The notes beneath the pieces are model-generated. The model was not told the DNA's origin, did no database searches, and saw only the letters and a program-made list of their open reading frames with translations. A stretch of 64,000 nucleotides of DNA. Origin: Pseudobacteriovorax antillogorgiicola (lineage in GTDB: Bacteria; Bdellovibrionota_B; Oligoflexia; Oligoflexales; Oligoflexaceae). Shown here piece by piece: positions 45,190 through 54,434 of this stretch. The DNA is taken from contig NZ_FWZT01000016.1 in the NCBI RefSeq assembly GCF_900177345.1, positions 62,001 through 126,000 of the forward strand. The letters run 5' to 3'. The position numbers and the translations under genes are program-made. The number at the start of each line of letters is the position of its first letter. Position 1 is the stretch's first letter.

Positions 45190-46255
45190 ATAAAGAAACG
45201 GCCTTGATCATGGCAGTGACTGAAACGCCGGGCTCAAGCCTGAGATTGTCAACAGACTTGCGGGTGAGCGTCGCCCAGAGTATGTGCTTACCAAAGGCAA
45301 GCTTCACATGTGTCTGGTAGTCTGAAGCAGGTTTTAGCGCTATCACAATGCATGGTATCTGATTGAGAACACTGCTGCTAGAAGGGCAAGATAGGCAAAG
45401 GCTTACGTCTTTACGCAGGATGCGAAAGCGGTGGCGTTGACCACTGGGGCGGCTCCTCGCTGGAAGGAAGATGTCTTGGTGGTCGATGTTCAATCGCAAG
45501 AGACCGTATTCTTCATCAAAGTCCTTGACCACACCCTCTAAGATTACTCCCGGTTCATTCTGAAGACCTGGGATTCCCAAGTCTTGATCATTGGCTTCAT
45601 CGATGCTGCCAAAGAACTTGACTTGCCCTCGATCTATAACCAAAACGGAATCGGCCATCTGTGCAACCTCATCAAGGGCGTGAGAGACGTAAAACGATGG
45701 TGCACTTGAAAGAGACAGAATGGGCCGGATCATAGTGATAACCTCTTGCCGACTTTTCTTATCTAATGCGCTCATGGGTTCGTCGAGAATCCAAAGGTCT
45801 GGCTTGGTGAGCAGACTTCTCGCTAGAGCAACGCGTTGTTTTTCTCCCCCGGATAGAGCGCTTGGTGAACGCCTTAATAGAGGCTGAATAGAAAGGCTGT
45901 GGATGACTTGTGCAATCTCATCGTCAGCTAACTGGCCACGACGCTTCATGCCGTAAAAAAGGTTATCCTCAACTGAAAGATGAGGAAATAGATAAGGGGA
46001 TTGAAAGATATACCCGAGGCGTCGCTGATGAGGTTGGCGAATGATACCTCGTTCTGTATCGTTCCAGATTTCACCGTTCACTTTGATCTGAATCCCTCTT
46101 CCATCAACAAAACCTGCTAGGCATTGCAGAAAGCTTGTTTTCCCCGCTCCAGACGGCCCTATGACAGCTGTGACTCCCTTGAAGTCGTGATCTAAGGCAA
46201 TATCGAGGGAAAAGTCTGAAAGGGCTCGCCTAATATTTATCGATAGCCTAGACAT
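45176..46255 (-). CDS. modC: Molybdate ABC transporter ATP-binding protein
   Basis: A 359-aa protein with ABC ATPase Walker A GPSGAGKTS near residue 33, signature LSGGEKQRVALARSLL and Walker B LWILDEPMSALD, then a C-terminal MOP/TOBE-like domain (residues ~260-359). This architecture is characteristic of ModC. It energises ModB. The start overlaps the modB end by 8 bp. Confidence 0.92.
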   Translation of the reverse strand: MSRLSINIRRALSDFSLDIALDHDFKGVTAVIGPSGAGKTSFLQCLAGFVDGRGIQIKVNGEIWNDTERGIIRQPHQRRLGYIFQSPYLFPHLSVEDNLFYGMKRRGQLADDEIAQVIHSLSIQPLLRRSPSALSGGEKQRVALARSLLTKPDLWILDEPMSALDKKSRQEVITMIRPILSLSSAPSFYVSHALDEVAQMADSVLVIDRGQVKFFGSIDEANDQDLGIPGLQNEPGVILEGVVKDFDEEYGLLRLNIDHQDIFLPARSRPSGQRHRFRILRKDVSLCLSCPSSSSVLNQIPCIVIALKPASDYQTHVKLAFGKHILWATLTRKSVDNLRLEPGVSVTAMIKAVSLLGTH

Positions 46256-46937
46256 TGCGCACCCCTATAGATCGACCACGATTTAGGAAGGAGATTAGCA
46301 TCAGAATTCCCAGAGAAAGCCCCAAAAGAACGGCAGATAGAAGGTGTGCTGATTGGTATTCTAGGGCTTCCACATGATCATAGATTGCAATTGAGACAAC
46401 CCGAGTTTCTCCAGGAATGTTGCCTCCAATCATCAATACCACTCCAAATTCACCAAGAGTGTGGGCGAATCCCAAGATAGCGCCGGTTAAAATACCTCTG
46501 CGACTCATAGGTAAGACTACCGAAGTGAAGCGATCCCAAGGTTTGGCACCCAATGAGGACGATAATTGGAGAGCTTGCTGTGGTACCTGGCTGTAGCTTG
46601 ATACGATAGGCTGCATAACAAAAGGCAGGGAGTAGAACACAGAGCCAATGACAAGGCCTTCAAAGGTGAAAGCGAGGGCTGGTCCTCCAAATGCCGAGGA
46701 TAGGCGGCCCAACGGTCCTTCTGGCGATAAGATCATAAGTAGGTAAAAACCTAGTACAGATGGGGGCAATACAATAGGTAAGGCAATAACAGCTTCCATG
46801 GGAGTTCTAAATCTATCTGGAAGCTTAAGAAACAGCCAGCCACCAGGGATGCAGATAAGCAGAAGAATTGATGTGGTCACTGCTGAAAGGTAGAAAGTCA
46901 GTAGCAATGGTTGCCAAGTTGCGAGCGCTTCGATCAT
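46248..46937 (-). CDS. modB: Molybdate ABC transporter permease
   Basis: A 229-aa membrane protein with about five segments. The EAA-like loop SLGAKPWDRFTSVVLPMS and the motif HTLGEFGVVLMIGGNIPG are diagnostic of ModB/CysU-type permeases. It starts with the ATG that overlaps the modA stop (ATGA) and ends overlapping modC by 8 bp. Confidence 0.93.
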   Translation of the reverse strand: MIEALATWQPLLLTFYLSAVTTSILLLICIPGGWLFLKLPDRFRTPMEAVIALPIVLPPSVLGFYLLMILSPEGPLGRLSSAFGGPALAFTFEGLVIGSVFYSLPFVMQPIVSSYSQVPQQALQLSSSLGAKPWDRFTSVVLPMSRRGILTGAILGFAHTLGEFGVVLMIGGNIPGETRVVSIAIYDHVEALEYQSAHLLSAVLLGLSLGILMLISFLNRGRSIGVRNV

Positions 46938-47692
46938 CCACCTCTTTGGTAGCCAAGGGATGCTATGGTCTCTTGTGCCTTCGACGATAGAATGAAATTG
47001 ACAAACTGCTGCGCTTCTTGCTGTTGCGGCCGGCCTTTGACAATAGCGCCAGATTGTATAATAGCTGGGTACTTATCCTGAGGTAGTTCCCAGAATCGGC
47101 TTTGATCTTTTTTGGAAAGCCCTCGAACTTGGCTGAGTGCTACCAAACCGAGGACTTTCTTACTCGATCTTGCAAAATGGAAGGCTTGGCCGACACTTTC
47201 CCCCTGTAGCACCTGAACATCATGAAGGTTCATGGTCTTTAAGAAGGCTTTCGCAGCTTGGCCATAAGGTGCCGTTTTAGGGTTTGCGATAGAAAATCGA
47301 TATTCACGATAATTTTTTTGAAGCCAGCCTAGGGAGAGCGGCAATGAGCGGTCTTGAGACCACATCACTAAGCGACCTCTAGCATACGCAAAGGGCTGTA
47401 AAACCTTCCCTTGCTGGTACAGCTGTGATGGGTACTCGTGATTGGCAGCCAAGTATATATCGAAAGGCGCTCCCTGCATGATTTGAAAATACAGTTTTCC
47501 TGATGATGACGAACTGGCAGCGACACTAATCCCACTTCGCTTCTCAAACTCTTCAATCAGCCGTTCCAATGGCTTTGCAAAGTTTGACGCGACAGCCACT
47601 CGCAAGGGCTGCGAAGCTTTCAAGGCCCCTGTTCCGAGAACGAAACTCCAAGCGAAGAGGGGGATGGTCCATTTGCTGAGTAAAAAAGACAT
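46934..47692 (-). CDS. modA: Molybdate-binding protein
   Basis: About 252 aa with a signal peptide (SKWTIPLFAWSFVLGTGALKA) and a ModA-type fold: RVAVASNFAKPLERLI, ASSSSSGKLYFQIMQGAPFDIYLAAN and SIANPKTAPYGQAAKAFL are typical oxyanion-binding segments. It captures molybdate or tungstate in the periplasm. ATG 47692 gives a normal signal peptide; ATG 47728 would add 12 residues, and neither has a strong ribosome-binding site. It is the first gene of modABC, transcribed leftward. Confidence 0.9.
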   Translation of the reverse strand: MSFLLSKWTIPLFAWSFVLGTGALKASQPLRVAVASNFAKPLERLIEEFEKRSGISVAASSSSSGKLYFQIMQGAPFDIYLAANHEYPSQLYQQGKVLQPFAYARGRLVMWSQDRSLPLSLGWLQKNYREYRFSIANPKTAPYGQAAKAFLKTMNLHDVQVLQGESVGQAFHFARSSKKVLGLVALSQVRGLSKKDQSRFWELPQDKYPAIIQSGAIVKGRPQQQEAQQFVNFILSSKAQETIASLGYQRGG

Positions 47693-47803
47693 AGTTCGTG
47701 AGTTTCTCCAAGTTTCGCGAGCCTCCATTCTTAGCAGAATTCAAAAATTTTGTAACTGCTTCCGGCCTGGTGCCATGAATGTTGCAACGGCACGGCGTAC
47801 CTT

Positions 47804-47962
47804 GACTCGGACCCACTGGCTACTATAACCTTGGGAGCACATAATCCGAGCCGAGTCTCTCTAAGTCTTGGGGATAAGAGGGCTGGGTCGTAGCACAAAT
47901 TTTGCGCTACCAGGGCTATGATTTGAAAAGGTCGTAGCCTCCCGTGTTTGGAAAGGATGCTA
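47804..47962 (+). promoter_or_regulatory. Structured 5' leader upstream of moeA (possible Moco-responsive RNA)
   Basis: GACTCGG (47804-47810) can pair with CCGAGTC (47851-47857), or its CTCGG part with CCGAG (47846-47850), so two pairings exclude each other. GTAGC (47890) pairs with GCTAC (47906), while an identical GGTCGTAGC copy at 47930-47938, close to the ribosome-binding site, can compete. The region directly precedes a cofactor-synthesis operon. A molybdenum cofactor riboswitch is possible, but I cannot match the known consensus. Confidence 0.35.
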
Positions 47963-49180
47963 ATGATTTCTACCTACGAAGCTGAAAAAGCTATCGCATC
48001 AGCTCTTTATACCTTCAAGTCCCAATTGACTCAGATTGAAGAAATGGGTTCTCATGTTCTTAGGGAAGATATTTTCGCCGATCGGTCTTATCCTCCGTTC
48101 AATCGTGTGGCCATGGATGGGATCGCCATTGCGTTCGACCAGTTCCGAGCGGGCAGGCGCAGCTTCATTGTTGAAGGTTGCCAGAAAGCAGGATCGCCAC
48201 AGCTTAAGCTCCAAAACCAAGCAAATTGTTTAGAAGCCATGACTGGCGCGAGCCTCCCAGAGTCCTGTGATACCGTGATCCCTTACGAGCAGATCGAAAT
48301 CAGGCAGGGAGTGGCTTACCTTGGTGCCGCCATCAACGTGGTCCAAGGCCAGAATATTCACGGCAAGGGCAGTGACTATAGCACAGGTGATCGGCTTTTA
48401 AGCAAAGGGCGATGGCTTAGGTCCCCCGAGTGGTCAATCTTAGCATCGGTAGGTAAGGCATCCGTCAAGACCAGTAGTTCTCCACGTATTGCTGTCGTCA
48501 GCACTGGTGACGAGCTCGTACCGGTTGACCAAGTGCCGGAAGCCCACCAGATCCGCATGTCGAACTCGTGGGCGATCAAGGCCGCACTAAATATACACGA
48601 TTTCGATAGGGTTGAGATCTATCATATTCCGGATGACGAACGAGGTTTAGAATCTCGGCTGGGTGACCTTTTGTTGAAAGTTGATTGCTTGATTCTGACA
48701 GGAGGCGTGTCTCGTGGAAAGTTTGACTTTGTTCCACAAGTTTTAGAACGACTTCAAGTCGACAAAATCTTTCATCGAATCAAGCAAAAACCCGGCAAAC
48801 CCATGTGGTTTGGTACTAACCCAGAGGGAAAGTTGGTTTTCGGTTTACCCGGGAATCCGGTGTCGACTCTTGTTTGTCTTCACCGCTATGTGATCCCCGC
48901 TCTCCAAGAAGGTTTGGGCCTTGATTCATCAGGAAAGCAGGCTTTCGCTATCCTGGCTGAAGATGTGGTGTTTAAAAAAGATCTAACTTATTTTTTGCCG
49001 GTTCGTCTTCGGTGGAGCCGCGATGGAATCATTGTAGCTCACCCAATCCAAAATAATGGCTCGGGAGATTTTGCTGCCCTGAGCGCATCCGATGGCTTTT
49101 TAGAGCTGCCGCAGGAAAACGAGTATCATAAAAAGGGTGAGGTTTTTCCCCTTTATCTTTGGCAAGGAGGTCTAGCGTGA
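47963..49180 (+). CDS. moeA: Molybdopterin molybdenumtransferase
   Basis: About 405 aa. The MoeA pattern is seen in NRVAMDGIAI, EAMTGASLPESCDTVI, VVSTGDELV, LTGGVSRGKFDFV and VFGLPGNPVS. It inserts molybdate into adenylylated molybdopterin. ATG 47963 follows AAAGGA at 5 nt; upstream TTG and ATG codons are less well placed. It is the first gene of the rightward cofactor operon, and its stop overlaps the moaA start (GTGA). Confidence 0.93.
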   Translation: MISTYEAEKAIASALYTFKSQLTQIEEMGSHVLREDIFADRSYPPFNRVAMDGIAIAFDQFRAGRRSFIVEGCQKAGSPQLKLQNQANCLEAMTGASLPESCDTVIPYEQIEIRQGVAYLGAAINVVQGQNIHGKGSDYSTGDRLLSKGRWLRSPEWSILASVGKASVKTSSSPRIAVVSTGDELVPVDQVPEAHQIRMSNSWAIKAALNIHDFDRVEIYHIPDDERGLESRLGDLLLKVDCLILTGGVSRGKFDFVPQVLERLQVDKIFHRIKQKPGKPMWFGTNPEGKLVFGLPGNPVSTLVCLHRYVIPALQEGLGLDSSGKQAFAILAEDVVFKKDLTYFLPVRLRWSRDGIIVAHPIQNNGSGDFAALSASDGFLELPQENEYHKKGEVFPLYLWQGGLA

Positions 49181-50121
49181 TCGAACTAGAAGATCGCTAC
49201 GGTCGGCGCATACAAAAACTCAGAATATCGCTACTGGATGCTTGCAATTTGCGGTGTACCTACTGCATGCCAGAGCACATGAGCTTCATGGGGCGCGAGC
49301 GATTTTTACAACCCCATCAGATTTACGAGATGGCGAAGACCTTAGTGGCCTATGGATTGCGAGAGATTCGCGTGACAGGGGGAGAACCCACGTTGAGGCA
49401 AGAATTTATTGAGATTATGCGGCTGCTCTCAGATTTACCCCTTAGAAGTTTAGGGCTGACGACCAACGGCGTGACCCTTGATAAGCATCTCGACGAATTG
49501 CAGCACACTGCCTTGCGCAGCATTAATGTGAGCCTCGACTCACTTAGCCCTGATAAGTTCTTTCAGGTGACACGGCGGAAGGTCTTCGAACGGGTTTACG
49601 ATAATATCCTAAAAGCTCAGGATATGGGCTTTCATGTGAAGGTCAACAGTATTCTCATGAAGGGTATCAATGATGACGAAATTGATGATTTCGTAGATTT
49701 CTCTGCCCGCTATGGGATCGAGGTGCGCTTCCTGGAACTCATGAAGATTGGGCAGGCCAACGGAACTGATCAGCGCAATCGCTTTATGGCTGCAGACGAC
49801 GCTATCGACATCCTTTTGAAAAATCACGAGCTGAAGACAGTGCCGGTTGCCAAAGACTCCACATCCTTTGTCTATCAGTTGAATAATGGGGCTAAGATCG
49901 GCTTCATTGCCTCCGAAACCAAACCATTCTGTGGTAATTGCTCCCGTTGGCGGCTCACAGCTGATGGTCACTTGAGAGCTTGTTTGATGAGCGAGAAGGG
50001 GGTCAACCTTCGGAATGTGCCTGTAGAGCAATACGACGAGCTACTTGGCCGCTTGCTCACAATGAAACCCACAGGTCGCATCGAAAAGATAGACCAAGAC
50101 ATGTACCAGATCGGAGGCTAG
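49177..50121 (+). CDS. moaA: GTP 3',8-cyclase
   Basis: About 314 aa. Radical SAM cluster CNLRCTYC (Cys23, Cys27, Cys30). The second cluster is in CGNCSRWRLTADGHLRACL. RVTGGEPTLR and SLDSLSPDKFF are MoaA-typical. It ends in Gly-Gly (QIGG), which known MoaA proteins use in catalysis. Start GTG 49177 overlaps the moeA stop and has AAGGAGG upstream. It catalyses the first step of molybdopterin synthesis with MoaC. Confidence 0.95.
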   Translation: MIELEDRYGRRIQKLRISLLDACNLRCTYCMPEHMSFMGRERFLQPHQIYEMAKTLVAYGLREIRVTGGEPTLRQEFIEIMRLLSDLPLRSLGLTTNGVTLDKHLDELQHTALRSINVSLDSLSPDKFFQVTRRKVFERVYDNILKAQDMGFHVKVNSILMKGINDDEIDDFVDFSARYGIEVRFLELMKIGQANGTDQRNRFMAADDAIDILLKNHELKTVPVAKDSTSFVYQLNNGAKIGFIASETKPFCGNCSRWRLTADGHLRACLMSEKGVNLRNVPVEQYDELLGRLLTMKPTGRIEKIDQDMYQIGG

Positions 50122-50122
50122 A

Positions 50123-50593
50123 GTGCTGACCCATGTAGATCATAAAAATCAACCCACCATGGTAAGCGTTGGCCATAAGGAAGCCACGGAACGAACAGCC
50201 GTGGCGCAATCCATTGTCGAGCTTCCTGACGAGGTGATGCAGCACCTTAAAGATGGAGAAATTGCTAGTAAGAAAGGCCCAGTGTTTGCGACAGCAATCG
50301 TAGCAGGAACCATGGCTGTTAAACGCTGCCATGAACTCATACCCTTTTGCCATCCCCTACCCATTGAAGGATGCAAGATCACTATTGAAGCGGATGGCTA
50401 TCAGATTATTGTCCGATGTCAGGTAGAGGTTTTCCACAAAACTGGAGTCGAGATGGAGGCTCTCACAGGAGCTAGTGTTGCAGCACTAACCATCTATGAT
50501 ATGTGCAAGGCGATGTCCCATGATATTGTCATCGCCAAAACCGAACTTATCAGTAAAACGGGAGGTAAACGAGATGTCCAGAAAAAAGGCTAA
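50123..50593 (+). CDS. moaC: Cyclic pyranopterin monophosphate synthase
   Basis: A 156-aa MoaC of typical length. Family segments: MVSVGHKEATERTAVA, KKGPVFATAIVAGTMAVKRC, LIPFCHPLPI, and VEMEALTGASVAALTIYDM. It makes cyclic pyranopterin monophosphate from the MoaA product. GTG start with GGAGG upstream. Its end overlaps mobBA by 20 bp. Confidence 0.95.
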   Translation: MLTHVDHKNQPTMVSVGHKEATERTAVAQSIVELPDEVMQHLKDGEIASKKGPVFATAIVAGTMAVKRCHELIPFCHPLPIEGCKITIEADGYQIIVRCQVEVFHKTGVEMEALTGASVAALTIYDMCKAMSHDIVIAKTELISKTGGKRDVQKKG

Positions 50594-51689
50594 ACATCTC
50601 TATCACCCAACAGAAATTGCCATTGCAGGGTATAGCGGTAGCGGCAAAACAACATTGATTTGCCAGCTTCTAAATATCTGGCGAAACTCCTATCGGGTGG
50701 CTTACATCAAGCACGACGCTCATCGGTTTGTTATGGATCGACCAGGGAAAGATACCTCCTTGGCCTGGCAGGCTGGTGCAGAACAAGTATTTATTGCGGA
50801 TCAAGAGCATTTTGCTAGCCTAAGCCGAGGGACCAGTTCCATGTTCCAGCAGCGTAGCATGTCTCGGGATTTTGATTTCGCTTTGGTTGAAGGCCATAAG
50901 GCGAGCAAGATTCCCAAGTTACTCTTCTGGAATCCAGAACTCAAGCCAATGGTGAACAATGGCGAGATCACGGAGGTTTTAGCTTGGATTGGCGAACCCA
51001 ATGAACACCCCGACCCTGAAGGCGGTCTCCCATACTTTCGTAGGGATGATGTTGCCGCGATCGCACATTTTATCGCTCAGAATTGGCAAGAAGTCCTACA
51101 AGGCAAGCCCCTTTCTGGCCTCGTTTTAACCGGTGGTCAGAGCAGCCGTATGGGCCAAGACAAAGCGCTCCTGCGCTATGGCGACAAGCCCCAGGCTCAG
51201 GTGGCATTCGATCTGCTGGAGCAAAACCTAGAGGAGGTTTACATCTCATCGCGACCTGGGCAGTGGCAGGGAACCCCGTTGGCAGAGCTGCCACAAATAT
51301 CAGATCGCTTCGAAGGTTTTGGACCAATGGGCGGTATACTTTCTGCGATGCTTGCCTTTCCAGAGCGATCCTGGTTGGTCGTTGCCTGTGATTTGCCGAG
51401 GCTTGATCCCAACACGATCGAGAGACTCATAAATGAGCGCCAAGCAACGCAGCTCGCAACTTGCTATCGGAGCCTTCATGATGGCTTGCCGGAGCCTTTA
51501 TGTGCGATTTATGAGAGTCGCATGAAAGAAAGGTTGTTTGAAGCTCTAGGCCAAGGCATTCATTGCCCTCGCAAGGTTTTGATCCATTCAGCTAGTAAAG
51601 TTTTGGAATTAGGTGAATCCAATACTCTTGAGAATATTAACTATCAAAGTGAATACCAAGCCTTCAAAGAACAAGGAGCATTGACTTGA
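50574..51689 (+). CDS. mobBA: MobB-MobA fusion protein
   Basis: About 371 aa. The N-terminal MobB domain has the P-loop IAGYSGSGKTT (residues ~18-28) and LVEGHKASK. The C-terminal MobA domain begins at LTGGQSSRMGQDKALL (~186) and includes VVACDLPRL. MobA forms molybdopterin guanine dinucleotide for DMSO-reductase-type enzymes, and MobB is a GTP-binding helper. The fusion links them covalently. ATG 50574 has GGGAGG 8 nt upstream; earlier in-frame codons lie inside moaC. It overlaps moaC by 20 bp and moaD by 4 bp. Confidence 0.9.
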   Translation: MSRKKAKHLYHPTEIAIAGYSGSGKTTLICQLLNIWRNSYRVAYIKHDAHRFVMDRPGKDTSLAWQAGAEQVFIADQEHFASLSRGTSSMFQQRSMSRDFDFALVEGHKASKIPKLLFWNPELKPMVNNGEITEVLAWIGEPNEHPDPEGGLPYFRRDDVAAIAHFIAQNWQEVLQGKPLSGLVLTGGQSSRMGQDKALLRYGDKPQAQVAFDLLEQNLEEVYISSRPGQWQGTPLAELPQISDRFEGFGPMGGILSAMLAFPERSWLVVACDLPRLDPNTIERLINERQATQLATCYRSLHDGLPEPLCAIYESRMKERLFEALGQGIHCPRKVLIHSASKVLELGESNTLENINYQSEYQAFKEQGALT

Positions 51690-51928
51690 AAACAGTTAGA
51701 CTTCAGTACTACGCGCTGTTTAGAGAAAAGGCCGCAAGGGAGTCCGAAGAGGTGCAGACCACAGCTCGCACCGCTGGTGATCTGTATGAGGAACTGGCGG
51801 AACGTTACCACTTCGGGATGGGCGCGAAACATGTTCGGGTTGCCGTCAATGAATCCTTTCAGGGGATGGACGTTGAACTCAATCCTGGTGATCATCTTGT
51901 ATTCATTCCACCTGTATCTGGAGGTTGA
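51686..51928 (+). CDS. moaD: Molybdopterin synthase small subunit
   Basis: An 80-aa ubiquitin-fold sulfur carrier ending in VSGG, the C-terminal Gly-Gly that becomes thiocarboxylated. Segments RLQYYALFREKAA and NPGDHLVFIPPVSGG are typical. TTG start in a 4-bp overlap (TTGA) with mobBA, with AAGGAG upstream. Confidence 0.93.
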   Translation: MKTVRLQYYALFREKAARESEEVQTTARTAGDLYEELAERYHFGMGAKHVRVAVNESFQGMDVELNPGDHLVFIPPVSGG

Positions 51929-51930
51929 TC

Positions 51931-52407
51931 ATGTTTGAAGTTAGCAGTGACCCCATCGATCCGATGCTATCCCGGTCCAAACTCGTGAATGACGCAGCAG
52001 GCGGATTTGTGTCTTTTGAAGGTTGGGTAAGAAATCATAACGAAGGGCAATCGGTGGATGCCTTGGAATATGAAATCTACGATAGTCTGGCTAAAAAAGA
52101 AGGTGCTGTGATTATCCAAGAAGCCATAGAAAAATACGGGATCAAAGAGGCCTATGGGATTCATCGAAAAGGATTTTTGAATATTGGTGATATTGCTGTG
52201 TGGATTGGAGTTAGCTCGGCACACCGGGATGCAGCGTTCGAAGCCTGTCGGTACATTATAGATGAAGTGAAAATCCGTCTCCCTGTTTGGAAGAAGGAAC
52301 ATTACAGCGATGGCCAAGCGGAGTGGGTGAATTGCCAAGCCTGCTCCCATGCTCATGCCAAGCGCCATGGTCATGACTTACCAGCCGCTACGCTCGCTGA
52401 CCACTAA
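51931..52407 (+). CDS. moaE: Molybdopterin synthase catalytic subunit
   Basis: About 158 aa. FEGWVRNHNEGQSVDALEYE, the HRKGFLNIGDIAVWIGV region and the catalytic Lys in RLPVWKKEHYSDG are diagnostic of MoaE. With MoaD it converts cyclic pyranopterin to molybdopterin. ATG 51931 follows GGAGG. Its 3' end overlaps the convergent 2OG oxygenase gene by 30 bp. moaB/mogA and moeB are not in the window. Confidence 0.94.
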   Translation: MFEVSSDPIDPMLSRSKLVNDAAGGFVSFEGWVRNHNEGQSVDALEYEIYDSLAKKEGAVIIQEAIEKYGIKEAYGIHRKGFLNIGDIAVWIGVSSAHRDAAFEACRYIIDEVKIRLPVWKKEHYSDGQAEWVNCQACSHAHAKRHGHDLPAATLADH

Positions 52408-52953
52408 GTCCGGGTCAGTGATCCAGGTTTGGACGATATATCGCTTGCCCTTCGGGGGATGGACCCCATGGGGATGCATGTGACCCGGCGGAAATATCAC
52501 AGCGCGACCTTCCACTGGTTTGACTGCTACATCTTGAAGGGGGAAGAAGGTTTCGCCTCCTTCATCCACCGTGTTGAGGTAGATCAATAGGGTCGCAAGC
52601 CTTAGGCCATTAGCTGGCTCGACGGGACACTGGCCATCGGTATGGATAGCAATGGTATCCCCTTCATCGTAGCAAGCCATCACATAGCCGTCATCGATCC
52701 AGTCCGCAGGCCGCGTGGCGGCAAGCTCATCAGGCCTATCAAAGTATCGTTCCACAAGGGTGTTTCCAACCTCTGTTAGCTTTAAGCATAAAGAAGACCA
52801 TTCCGGTTTGTCTGAAAGGTAGAGAAACCTTCGGGTGGTATAATCTGGTTGATCGTCTTTCGCCACACGAGAGTCTTGTTCGAAAGCTTGGATAAGGTCG
52901 CGACAAAGCTCACTTGGAATTGCCTGCTCGTAGGTCTTGATGTATTGGGGCAC
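52378..52953 (-). CDS. 2-oxoglutarate/Fe(II)-dependent dioxygenase (prolyl 4-hydroxylase-like)
   Basis: A 191-aa double-stranded beta-helix oxygenase. Iron ligands are His104 and Asp106 in IAIHTDGQ and a distal His (162 or 165) in HPHGVHP. Arg171 in KRYIVQTW should bind 2-oxoglutarate. LIYLNTVDEGGETFF is typical of P4H-like enzymes. The substrate is unknown. GTG start with GAGG about 7 nt upstream. It converges on moaE with 30 bp of overlap. Confidence 0.85.
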   Translation of the reverse strand: MPQYIKTYEQAIPSELCRDLIQAFEQDSRVAKDDQPDYTTRRFLYLSDKPEWSSLCLKLTEVGNTLVERYFDRPDELAATRPADWIDDGYVMACYDEGDTIAIHTDGQCPVEPANGLRLATLLIYLNTVDEGGETFFPLQDVAVKPVEGRAVIFPPGHMHPHGVHPPKGKRYIVQTWITDPDLVVSERSGW

Positions 52954-53075
52954 GGGAAATCCTCACTTGGTCCAGAATAGGGGCGGAAGGTAGCACGTAA
53001 TTCTAGCTGGGTCGAGCAAAATATGTATCCTTGTGATCTCTAAGGTCTTGGCCCAGATGACTTTTTTAGGCTCTC

Positions 53076-54260
53076 CTAGTCGTTACCGAAGCCAACACCA
53101 AATCCAGCGCCAGCGACACCCCCAGCGCTAGGGTCCACTACAGAATGGACATAGGCAAATGCTACATCGGAGTCACGTCCGGCAATGGTAAATTGATTCA
53201 CCTCGTTAGCGGTGAAGGTAGGGAAGGCCAGGCTTGTCACCTCGTTTTGGCCAATAGCCATGGACACCAGCCGATTGCCTGTATCAACGAATAGAGAGAC
53301 CCTTTGAAAGCCAAGGGCGAGGTTCTCGAATCGAGCTAACTCCACACGGGGGTTGCCATCCTCTTTGGTGTAAAGAATTGCCGTTTGGCTAGTACCAACA
53401 TTTTGCAGGTGGACGAAAACAACGGCGGAGACATTAGCTCCGTAGTTCACACTAATCCAAAACTCTGCACCCATGCCCGCGTTTGAAACATGGGCAGCTG
53501 CATACTCCACCGACATCAAGTCGTGAGGTGTATTGGCTTCCGGCTGTGATTTCAACTGAACTTGCTCGCGATTGATAAAGATCCCTTTCTCAACAGCATT
53601 GGCAACAAGCTCTCCGGGATCACGAAGTCTCCAATCAGCGGTACCGTCGCCATCGGAGTCTTCAACGATGGGGGACTGATCGAAGTTGTTTTTAAATGTC
53701 ACAGTCCCATCTTCGTCTACGGGATAGCGGAATGTCTCTGGTGCTGCTATATCAACTAGGCCGAATGGCCCCTGAGCTTCGGGATTAGCTACTACTAGAG
53801 GTTCACCGCTGAGTCCTTCTGGAGAACGGCGTTCGTAAGACTGATCGGCAATTGTAAATTGAACTATGGCTTCGATAGCATCGGGTGCTATGCCTGGTTG
53901 AAGGTCTTCTGGCAGGGAAAAGCTAACGTGCCAAGGATCACTGCTTGTTAGTTGGTTGATGGCAAGGTCTTGCCCTTCAATCTTAACAGACTCAATGGTG
54001 CTATCTTGATATTTACTGCCATTTTCATGGATACCGCAGCCGTAAAGATCATCGGTGTAGGAACCGCAGCGCACGTGAAGAAATGCTCCTCCAACGCTCA
54101 CAGGCTCTGATGCTAGCTGACTCTTGGAATCCTCAACGTTTGAGTCTTGGCTGGCTTCGGCTGCTAGATCTGCTTGCGAATCGAGCTTGGAATCTGTGCA
54201 TGATAGGCTGAGCGCCCATAGCCCGACCAGAGCTGCGAGATGCACCTTCGGTGACTTCAT
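53076..54260 (-). CDS. Putative lipoprotein with a C-terminal lectin-like/LamG-like region
   Basis: About 394 aa. The signal sequence VGLWALSLSC ends in a lipobox. An acidic Ser-rich linker follows. A middle section (roughly 60-190) is rich in beta-strands, and the C-terminal ~200 residues (GAEFWISVNYGANVSAVVFVH, FQRVSLFVDTGNRLVSMAI) resemble a concanavalin-like fold. It ends in a Gly-rich tail (SAGGVAGAGFGVGFGND). I cannot name the family. Start ATG 54260 has GGGGAG upstream. Confidence 0.65.
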   Translation of the reverse strand: MKSPKVHLAALVGLWALSLSCTDSKLDSQADLAAEASQDSNVEDSKSQLASEPVSVGGAFLHVRCGSYTDDLYGCGIHENGSKYQDSTIESVKIEGQDLAINQLTSSDPWHVSFSLPEDLQPGIAPDAIEAIVQFTIADQSYERRSPEGLSGEPLVVANPEAQGPFGLVDIAAPETFRYPVDEDGTVTFKNNFDQSPIVEDSDGDGTADWRLRDPGELVANAVEKGIFINREQVQLKSQPEANTPHDLMSVEYAAAHVSNAGMGAEFWISVNYGANVSAVVFVHLQNVGTSQTAILYTKEDGNPRVELARFENLALGFQRVSLFVDTGNRLVSMAIGQNEVTSLAFPTFTANEVNQFTIAGRDSDVAFAYVHSVVDPSAGGVAGAGFGVGFGND

Positions 54261-54434
54261 TGTTATCTCCCCTTTTAGTCCCACAGCTTTCTATTCGGAA
54301 GTTCCCCATGAAGTCGGAATAAAGTTTGAAAAGGTTATAGGTATTAGCAAGTTAAGTTTCATAATTACATTGGGTAATATTCAAGATTCCGGCGGTTTTA
54401 CTCGCTAACCGAGGGGAGTATTAGCCTTTTTGGT

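Noticed and set aside
47693-47803. A ModE-type operator before modA
   Set aside because: I found no pair of TATATA-like half-sites with the expected spacing, and no modE gene is in the window.
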